In this document: one piece after another, positions 56,163 through 64,000 of the stretch
How the letters are laid out: each line of letters starts with the position of its first letter
How positions within the stretch are numbered: position 1 is the stretch's first letter
Notes under the pieces: generated by a model
Told to the model about the DNA's origin: nothing
The model's database searches: none
What the model saw: only the letters and a program-made list of their open reading frames with translations
DNA from: Campanula takesimana
Lineage: Eukaryota; Streptophyta; Magnoliopsida; Asterales; Campanulaceae
Assembly (NCBI GenBank): GCA_026119855.1
Contig: JAOWBW010000869.1
Span: forward strand, 310,001 to 374,000
Length of the DNA stretch: 64,000 nt
Direction of reading: 5' to 3'
Program-made: the position numbers and the translations under genes

Positions 56163-56965
56163 CAGTGTTCTAAAAAGCGGCCTAGGCGCTCGGCGGCACT
56201 CCTCCGCCGTGAGTAACACCAAATCGGGATAAAAAGTCGGATAGGGAGAAAATCGGCGCCTAGGCGGATAGGCGGCGGCGGATGGGCGGAGGAGAAATAG
56301 AGAAAATGGTGGCGGAGATGTAAAGGGTGGTGGTGGCGCTGCGGCGGGCTTGGAGTTGGATCTGGAAGGATAAGATGAAATGAGAGTGATAGAAAAATTA
56401 GTAGCTTAGATAGGACCTAGGGTTTCAGAAGCAGTTGTTTGAACTTGAAGAAGATGAAACAGGAGGGTAAGGGATGGTCGACTGAGGCAGCGGAATGGGA
56501 AAAAAAAAAAAAGAAGAAGAAGAAGAAGAAGCCGTTCTTGAGCCTTGAGGGAGAGAATGCACAGCCACATATATAATATAGGGTTAGGGTTTCATTTATT
56601 ATATTTGGTGGTAAAGAAGAAATTGGGCATAAATAAGGTATTTGGGCTGCTAAGACTATGGTGGGTCTTTTATGGGCTTCATTTTATTTAAAATTGGTCT
56701 AAACTACATGTTTTTGCCATTTAAATTATCCAAATATATATTACACTACTACAAAAAATACTAAAATTGATGAAAAATGCTAATACACTTCATTATATAA
56801 TTATATAAAATTTTATCTATTATTATATAAATAGTTGTTATATAAACTTTCCTACCATATATGTTAAATTTAATAATTTATAACTAATTTGAGTAATTTC
56901 TAGGTCCCGCCTAGGCCTCTAGGCGCTAGGCCCGGCTCCGCCGCCTAGCGACTTTTAGAACACTG
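56163..56965. mobile_element. hAT element inside the 3' LTR
   Basis: Perfect 13-bp inverted ends, cagtgttctaaaa / ttttagaacactg, and a perfect 8-bp duplication, aattaaac (56155-56162 and 56966-56973). The other LTR shows the empty site. Subterminal ctaggcg words are typical of this plant family. No transposase. Confidence 0.95.
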
Positions 56966-57090
56966 AATTAAACAATTCCATTGCACCCAAGTAATCTGCC
57001 AAGCACCTCACCAAAAAGTCAACCTCTTTCTTTGTTTGTTTCGACCGACTAATAAGGAGTAAAAACCCATTCAGCCACGTCACTTTCAAG

Positions 57091-57462
57091 TAGGCCTGGC
57101 AATTGTGGCCATTTACCAGCTAACCCGCCCGACCCAACTCGTTAATTACCTGACCCGACCCGTTTAGGTTAGCGGGTTAAAGCGGGTCACTCATTTCAAC
57201 CCGCGAAGCTTAATGGGTCGACACGACTCAACCTGTCCGTTTCAACCCGTGAGAACAAATAACTTGGGTCGACATTCTAAGGTAAAAAATAAATAAATAA
57301 ATAAATAAATAAACGTGTCGGCCCGTCAAAACCCATTACCCGCCCCGTTTCAACCCGACCCGTTTGACCCGTAAATTTAAACGGGTTGTGGCGGGTAGAC
57401 CCGTCTTAACCCGCCAACCCGCTAGAACTCGTCCCGACCCAACCCGCCCAATTGCCAGGCTT
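57091..57462. mobile_element. Small element with 9-bp duplication inside the 3' LTR
   Basis: Inverted ends taggcctggcaattg / caattgccaggctt and a perfect 9-bp duplication, actttcaag (57082-57090 and 57463-57471). The interior is rich in gacccg/cgggtc words with an (aaat)n at 57287-57312. The duplication length suggests Mutator or a related group. Confidence 0.85.
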
Positions 57463-58435
57463 ACTTTCAAGGCTTGAATTTTGGCCAAGGCTTTTAGCCT
57501 TTGTTTCAAGATCCACATGGTCACTGAATTTTAGGCCTTAGCCTTAAGCGCTAGCCACACTGTTTTCGTCCCAAAATTTCAATACTTGTTACAGACATAT
57601 CCTTAACCAAAAATACCATTTTGATTCAAAGGCATATTCCCAACAATCTCCACATTGACTTTGAATCTCCCCGAACCATAATCCATATCCAGGAGCCGAT
57701 CTCAACTCCACATTGAGTTGAATCCTCCGCTTCCGAATATATCTCTTCACCTCCGCCACCTCCTTTTGTCTTTGTCAAGACACTATCTTTGTTCAACCCA
57801 AGAACAACCAAGTTTACTTAGACAAGCAAACCATCTTCTCAACTTGTGCAATGGATTTCTAAACCACTAGAACCTCCACCACAACGTTGACCACCATAAG
57901 CATCTGGACAAACGGAAATTGCATATGAACTCCACGACTGGCGATATCTGCATGAACCGCTACAAAACTCCACTAACATGTGCTCTTACTTATCTTGAAT
58001 CTTCGACCTCTCCATAACTCCGATGAGAGCCAAGAAACTAGCATTGATGTCTCAGAAATCCTTTTAGACCATCAACATAGTGTTTCACCAAACACTTGAG
58101 ACCGTACACCTCTAGAATTTAAGTACCCCCTTTTGCCGACTGAACTTTGTGTATCTACTTCTAGCGCTTCGAATAAACTACACCTTAAATCCCCAGATTG
58201 TACCTTGTCTCGATTACTTTCTCAATCCCAATCCAATGATGAGCTTCGAACTAGTTCAGAGAGCTTCGAACCCACTCATTTAAAGGCGAATAGAATGTAA
58301 TTTTGTGCTTTACATCAAGCACCATTTGTCACGCCGGACAACCTTGCTCCTCTCAAGCAACTGGATGATATGCTAAGCATAGCATTCCTTAGTTCTACTA
58401 GACCGCCTATCTAGAGCACCGTCCCTTCCGGGCGA

Positions 58436-59545
58436 CTAATTATTTTTCGTGCTTGGCGAGTTCACTCGGCACTTGAACTCGCCCACCGAGATGAATTGTA
58501 TCAACTCCTTTTGCGGATAGTCATCTTGTAGCTCAAGATCGTCTGCCCATCTACTACCCTTGGTAAAAATCGGCTCCACCTTTTCCTCAACTATCTCGCT
58601 ATGCTCTACCTCTTGATCTAGAAGCCACTCATCACCGCGCCATGAGCCTTTCTCCACTATTAGAGCATAATCACTGTCACTACCTCCCGCAGCAACATCC
58701 GCCTCATCTTGACTAGGATATTCTTCTTGCTTCTTTCTTGGACATTCATTCTTCCAATGCCCCTTTCTTCCGCAGAACCTACAAACATCCTCAGGTTTAG
58801 GACCCCTCTTGCTAGAAGATTTTTGAACATTCTTCTTATTGTTTGATCCTTTGTTGCCTTCCGCAACTAATCCTGCAGGTTGATTGTTTGTCTCTCCTCT
58901 GCTCACCTTTCGTCGCAGCTCTCTTGTCTTGAGCGACGCCTTCACATCCTCAAGAGCAATTTTTTCTTTACCATGCAGACACGAATCCATAAAGTGCTCA
59001 TTTGATAAAGGTAGCGACACAAGAAGGATCAACGCAGCAGCCTCACCCTCAATCTTGGCATCTATATTACGCAAATCATGTAATATAGAAGTAAACCTAT
59101 CTAGATAGTCATCTATAGGCGTACCTTCCACCATCCGGAGCGTAAACAGCTTTTGCTTTAGCTAACGCTTGTTGGTCAATGTCTTAGTCAAGAACATGTC
59201 TTCCAACAACAACCACAGAGCACCACCGGAATCCAAATCTGGTATGTTGACTAGAACTTCATCATCCAAACCTCTAATAATTTTTCAATGAGCCCTCTCA
59301 TCTAGATCCACCAAATTTGCTGCTTCCTTCTCTGCTGCTTTCTTCTTCTCCGCATCCGATACTCCAGCCGGAGTATTACCCGTAGAGATGGCCTTTCCGT
59401 TAGGATCCTTCCGATCCTTTATCGACATAGCCACCGGGACCCACAATCCCTTGTCTCTCAACAGAGCCTTCATCTTTAATTGCCATAAAGTAAAGTTATT
59501 CTTCCCACTGAACTTGTCGATTGATGATTCAGATCCTTGACTCAT
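58436..59545 (-). pseudogene. Retrotransposon gag with two in-frame stops
   Basis: Capsid-like Gag of a Copia-type element. The N-terminus from the Met at 59545 has KFSGKNNFTLWQLKMKALL, the usual plant Copia gag start. The middle has EGTPIDDYLDRF, and near the C-terminus a CCHC zinc knuckle CRFCGRKGHWKNEC binds RNA. One frame runs throughout but is interrupted by stops at 59285-59287 and 59162-59164. An intact product of about 370 aa is therefore not made by this copy. No fused polymerase follows. Confidence 0.88.
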
Positions 59546-60110
59546 CTTCTTTTTCTGCAGCGGAAATCCCAAGATCTCTAACCAACCAAGCTCTGGTGCC
59601 ACTTGTTAGAGCAAAATATAAATAAGAACGATGATCAACGAAATAATCAATCACAAACACAAGAATTTACGTGGTTCACCAACTTGGCTACGTCCACGGG
59701 CGGAGGGAGAATATATTACTTTCAATGAACAATTACAAAAGACAATCTCTCTAATTTAGTTGCATGAATTATTTAGGCAAATAATTCCGTCAACCTAAAT
59801 CCTAGATCTCTACTTGTAACTCTCAAAGATGAACGACTAAAAAATATGCTAGGGGAGGGATTAGTATTTATAGGCATAAATACTAGAAACCCAAGAAGAA
59901 ACCTATTTCTTGTATCCAAAGTAACTCTATTCTCATTAGAAATCTATTTCCTAATTCTAAAATATTACTTTTACACAAAATTGGAGTATTAATTAATTTG
60001 GGACAGTGTAAGAGTCTAAAACGAATTAAACAATTCCATTGCACCCAAGTAATCTGCCAAGCACCTCACCAAAAAGTCAACCTCTTTCCTTGTTTGTTTA
60101 GACCGACTAA

Positions 60111-60277
60111 TAAGGAAAGTGTGACTTATCAATAGGACACTTAAAATGACAATTTATGCACATAATCTTGGGACGGATGGAGAAAGGTTTTAGGTTTTAA
60201 CTAATTTATTATTATTATTTATACGTATTAATTGAACTTGGCACCATTTTAGTTAATACTCTATTCTATCTATCTAA
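60111..60277. other. Junction of truncated LTR, MITE scrap and duplicated segment
   Basis: After the LTR break there is a MITE right end (cttgggacggatggag, about 60165-60181). From about 60185 follows the left part of the segment duplicated from 39681. Confidence 0.6.
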
Positions 60278-61249
60278 GGGTCTGTCTGGTGCAGCGTTTG
60301 GGAGTAAAATGGGACACAAAACGGACCGTTCCAACTAAATAAGCGTATCAATACAACGTTCTGATCTGCAACTTTTCCAAACGGAGGCTCCGTTCACAAC
60401 GCTACAAATAGTAGCATCTTCAAACGGCACAGATTAGAACGGAGAAAAGAAAAAGTTTTTGACAAAATTAACCTCTGAAATTTGGGATGACAATGGAGTT
60501 TTTTTGAATCTGTACTACAGAGAGAATGAAAAGAAGGAAGAAGAATTTCCAGATCCGTTTTAGAAAGTTGAAAATTTCAAAACTTGATAATTTGAAGATT
60601 CTTGAGGTGGGTTACACAATGCTTTTGTTTGGGAATAAAAGGTAAATTGAGTGAGAGAGGAGTGGTGGGGAGAGGGAGAAGGAGATGAGGAATTTGTATT
60701 GACTGGTAGCATGTAGTAATTTGTTTGGTATACCTTATGCACATAGTATTGTATAGTAGTAGTTTTATTTACACAACACAATAGTTTTCCTTTTTATTGC
60801 TCTCTCTGTCTCAAAATAATCTTCGCGTTTGACTATTCAAACTTTTTAAGGATACAAATACTTGCTTTGAGCCATGTTTAGTATCTGCACTTTTAAGCCT
60901 AAATTGTAGAAAGGTGAAGAACTTTTTGGGACAACGAAAAATGGCAAGATTATTTTGGGACGGAAGGATGGAGTATATTTTATAGATTTTTGACCTGTTT
61001 TGTAAAAATTAAAAATATTAATGATTTTTGTAAGACTCTACGAATTTGGTATAATTGATGATTGAACTTGATTAAAGTGTTGTAAAAGGGTAAAATTGTC
61101 TTACAATAAATAATCAAATGTTTAAATTAGCTTAAAACGTGCACCAAACACATTTATAAAAAAAAGAACTCCGTTTACAAAAGCTCCGTTTCAAAATCTG
61201 CTCCGTTTGTAGAACTCTTCGTTTATAGAACTGTGTACCAGACGAGCCA
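60278..61249. mobile_element. Tourist-like (PIF/Harbinger) element
   Basis: Left end gggtctgtctggtgca and right end tgtaccagacgagcca are inverted, with TAA on each side (60275-60277 and 61250-61252), the 3-bp duplication of this superfamily. The duplicated segment at 39681-39935 provides the uninserted version. A family A MITE is nested at about 60799-60973. Confidence 0.82.
60799..60973. mobile_element. Stowaway-type MITE nested in the Tourist-like element
   Basis: Left end ctctctctgtctcaaaataa, right end ttattttgggacgga..gatggag, and the family A interior (gactattcaaactttttaag). Confidence 0.75.
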
Positions 61250-61360
61250 TAAATAAAGTTCTGTAGTTGGCTTGAAACACAATCTACGAAAACGAATTTG
61301 GCCCATTAAAATGAAAAACAATATAAATGTTTTCAATGTGGACGTCCTTCCTATCATCTC

Positions 61361-61813
61361 TTTTTTTTTTTTTTTAGAATAGCTTGTATTATATCATTTA
61401 AGGCAATTGCCATCGTGTTAAAAACTTATATGAAGCCTATTACAGATCTATTGCCTTACCTATTACAAATTCCTATATTGGAATCTATCATAGTGATACT
61501 TGCCGCTCTAGAAATCGCTCGTAGACGTTCCTGCGTCGTCTGGTAGTCTGCTTGGGGTAGCCTCCTTGCCATAGACGTCCTTGCATCTTCAGAATGATCC
61601 CCTGTTGGCACAAACTTCCCTGCATAAGGGGTACCCATCTATGGGCTGAACTGATAACACGGGTTCTCCACAAACTCCTCGTAAGGAGGCGAACCTGGGA
61701 CCTCCAGAGTGGAGGCCACTTACTTATTGGGGAATGGGGGGAGGGGGAATCGAACACGGGACCTCCCGAAGGAAAGTCCCATGCTCATACCACTAGGCCA
61801 GACGGCTTGGGTT
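61361..61813 (-). mobile_element. tRNA-derived SINE
   Basis: On the minus strand it starts aacccaagccgtctggccta. It has a Pol III box A (TGGCCTAGTGGT, near 61789-61800) and a box B-like GTGTTCGATTCC (near 61747-61758), and ends in a poly-A tail (T run at 61361-61375). Flanking duplication cctatcatctc at 61350-61360 and 61814-61824. A second box B-like block (aggttcgcctcc, near 61683) suggests an internal repeat. Confidence 0.9.
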
Positions 61814-61910
61814 CCTATCATCTCTTTGACCCGTCGTCCTTTAATGAAATTCTGGTTTTAACTAGTCATTTAATTATTATTTTTAGCAGTTATAACCATC
61901 TTATATACTA

Positions 61911-62424
61911 CATCTGTCTTTAAATGAGTATCCAGGGACATAACTTTTTGTACAATTTCGGTTGCAAAATTCATACTCCCTCCGACCCATAACTATGTGC
62001 ACAAATTTTCATTTTGGGTGTCCAATTGATAAGTCACACTTTCCTAAAATGGTAAACAATCTTTACTATTCATCCAACTCATTCTCTCTCCTACTTTACT
62101 TTTACACTCACAACACCAATCAACCTACTATTCCCTACCACACTTTCTCTCTCCTACTTCACTTTTCACACTCACGACAAATATCCAATACTATTCATTC
62201 CTTAATGCTCGTGCAAAATCCATTTTGTGCACATAGTTATGGGACAGAGGGAGTATATAATTTTGTAATCCTCCTTACAAACATTTATTTTTTGCAAGTA
62301 TAAAGAGACCGGTGAATTTTGTTTCGAAAAAAACAACATTTAGGACAAAGTTATGATCAAAATGGACACTTATTTTGGGACAAATTTTTTTTGAAAATGG
62401 ACACTCATTTAGGGACAGGGGGAG
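61911..62424. mobile_element. Stowaway-type MITE (family C) split by a nested MITE
   Basis: Left end catctgtctttaaatgag, right end ctcatttagggacaggggga, TA flanks. The MITE at 61976-62253 interrupts it. Confidence 0.75.
61976..62253. mobile_element. Stowaway-type MITE nested in another MITE
   Basis: Ends ctccctccgacccataacta and tagttatgggacagagggag with TA on both sides. Confidence 0.87.
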
Positions 62425-62915
62425 TACATGTTTTACAAAATATTGTGTAATTTTCACACGCTGGAGCGCTAGCTCTGCTAGAGCAGTTCTAGGTCCATAC
62501 AAATAAGTCTTGCATTCTTTAAAAAAAAAAAGAAAGGAAAGGTGAAGTCTTATTGTGGATTACCTAATAGGAAATGTAAATTGATGAACACTACGAACAT
62601 CTCCCATCTGAAAAAACAAATTAATTACAAACTTAAATCTTAAAATCCTTGATTGTGTGAGAGGGAAGAAGATAGGGTTGAGAAAGAGGTAGAGAAAGAA
62701 GTTTGGTTTGAGTGAGGCGGCACTCAGTAGATGGAAACGAAAGCAGGGCCAAACGTGAGGGTGTGGAGATGGAGATTGGTAATTGATGGTGGTGGGTGAA
62801 GTGTGAGGCGCGAAAGAGGGAATATCCGATGGTGGTTGGGTGAAATGAGTGGGAAGGAGGGAAGTGTTATGGGGGAGGAAAGACGAATAGATTGATGAAT
62901 TTGGCGTATAGAAGG
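62425..62915. other. Intergenic, no gene seen
   Basis: Poly-A at 62520-62531 and a G/A-rich stretch (62660-62880); no supported coding region. Confidence 0.45.
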
Positions 62916-63164
62916 ATGAACAAGAACAAAAATTTCATCTTTCTTATTGATTAATGAACTTTTCTTAAACTTCTTGATTCAATAATAACTGTGTACAAGA
63001 GCCCTATTTATACTACGTGTACTACATATATAAGGAAAGTAAAATCAACTAGGAAACTAAATCAACTAAAACTAAGGAATGTGATATGGTAAATCTTGGA
63101 AATCCCAAGCATATCTCGGATATCTTAACCGAGATATGATGATATCCGACACGCCCCCTCAAGT
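62916..63164 (-). mobile_element. LTR of an LTR retrotransposon (3' LTR with polypurine tract)
   Basis: On the minus strand, a polypurine tract acttgagggggcg (63152-63164) is followed by TGTCGGATATC (LTR start, at 63151) and a TATA-like TATAAATAGGGC (63001-63012). The outer LTR end near 62916 is a guess because no second LTR is visible. Confidence 0.6.
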
Positions 63165-64000
63165 TGGCGCGTGAAGGATACAAACGCCCAACTTGAAACT
63201 TAAAAAAAATCAACCATAAACTTAAAAAAAATTCAACCATTCCAACCAGAGACCTCTGTTTGCCTGCGCCTTGTCTACAAGGTGTCTCATAATCTGTGTC
63301 GCTCCTTCACGTCTTCTTACGTCCTTCGGATAACAATTTCCCACAGATTGGAACATCTTTCCACAGCACGTACACTTGGGCTTCTCTGTCTGCAGAACTG
63401 ATTGTACACTTGACTGATCAACTGACTTATCAACTGGTTGACGGCTGCTTTCAGGCAGTACAAATTTGTTTCGTTCCTTGCTTCGTTCGGGTTATATCAC
63501 ACTTTAGCTTATCTGACACGCCCCCAGGTCCCGGGATCCCCTAATAGAACCTCGAACCTGGTGCGCGTGAATAACAAGAATCAAGAAACTAACAAGAAAC
63601 TGGATGACAACTGTTTATAACAAACTGACATGATATATATACTCTAGAGTAAGGAGCTAAGATAGCTCACTCCACGAGTTCTAGACAATAAAATTTAAAT
63701 CAAACATGATTATACACAGCGGAAATATGCCTAGCACATATGCTGGCATTACAAGATGTCTAGAGACAACCAGTACTATACAAGACTGTCTACCCCAAAA
63801 TAAGGAGTTACATAACCCATAATACATCGTCCTCACCAAAATGTAAAAGGACCACGATCCCCAAAAGAATAACCACCTGCGTAGTAAGCTCCCAGTTATG
63901 TCGAGCCTCACTACGCACTATCACTAGCCTTCCTTTGATCTAAGGAAAACAAATAAACAAGGAACGGGGTGAGATAAATCTCAGTAAGATATTAGATGCA
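63165..64000. other. Probable retroelement-derived sequence
   Basis: A second tgacacgcccccagg motif at 63511-63525 resembles another LTR start next to a polypurine tract on the minus strand. The last part (aacggggtgagataaatctcag) resembles plant Gypsy-type non-coding sequence. No protein domain was recognised, and the assignment rests on general appearance only. Confidence 0.35.

Larger units (their letters stand above)
55728..60110 (-). mobile_element. LTR retrotransposon with gag only (TR-GAG-like, Copia type)
   Basis: Lies on the minus strand. The complete 3' LTR is 55728-57645 (about 720 bp without two later insertions), running TGTTGGGAATATG...CTCTAACA. The 5' LTR is 59604-60110, truncated at its outer end. 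Next to the 5' LTR is a primer-binding-like site, TGGCACCAGAGC, resembling the initiator-Met type. Before the 3' LTR is a purine-rich tgtggagatt. Gag occupies 58436-59545. The 800 bp between gag and the 3' LTR show no protease, integrase or reverse transcriptase, so it depends on other elements for movement or is deleted. The two LTRs differ by several substitutions and a 6-bp gap, so it is not recent. Confidence 0.87.

Overview
The window is nuclear DNA from a flowering plant, most likely a eudicot. The evidence is GT-AG introns, plant-type proteins, a very AT-rich background and an unusually dense load of small DNA transposons. The family cannot be fixed from the sequence alone. No CRISPR array, operon, rRNA or tRNA gene was seen. 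All host genes are on the + strand.

Host genes in order: (1) 1255-3539, the 3' part of an RbBP5-like WD40 gene (RBL, H3K4 methyltransferase core subunit), whose first exon(s) are not in the window; (2) 10850-22269, a complete seven-exon CDK-like Ser/Thr kinase of 581 aa with an N-terminal lipidation signal; (3) 26507-36408, a complete 14-exon class I (vacuolar-type) Na+/H+ antiporter NHX of 543 aa; (4) 41758-43060, a two-exon nuclear gene for mitochondrial ribosomal protein bL20; (5) 43951-51698, a scrambled second NHX copy. In that copy a small out-of-order block (exons 11, 12 part, 4, 5, 6 part) precedes a larger block (exons 3-14). The larger block is broken by a hAT insertion in exon 3, a 4-bp frameshift in exon 11 and loss of the end of exon 14. 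Exons 1 and 2 are absent.

The rest is almost all transposon-derived. About 30 Stowaway-type MITEs (CTCCCTCCGTCCC ends, TA target) lie in introns, promoters and other transposons. There are several hAT elements with 8-bp target duplications, Mutator-like elements with 9-bp duplications, a Tourist-like element, a SINE with Pol III boxes, a 5'-truncated LINE with a 13-bp duplication, LINE and RTE tail fragments, and an LTR element carrying gag but no visible pol (55728-60110). Several are nested two or three deep. Some have an empty reference site inside the window, either in the second NHX copy or in a duplicated 250-bp segment.

The antiporter, kinase, chromatin protein and ribosomal protein are functionally unrelated neighbours. 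The most informative part is the NHX duplication: comparing the copies orders the duplication, MITE insertions, hAT insertion and frameshift. I found no convincing new multi-gene system. The most unusual objects are the scrambled NHX pseudogene, the composite element at about 36.9-39.6 kb, and the AT-rich palindromic repeat at 53.4-53.9 kb.
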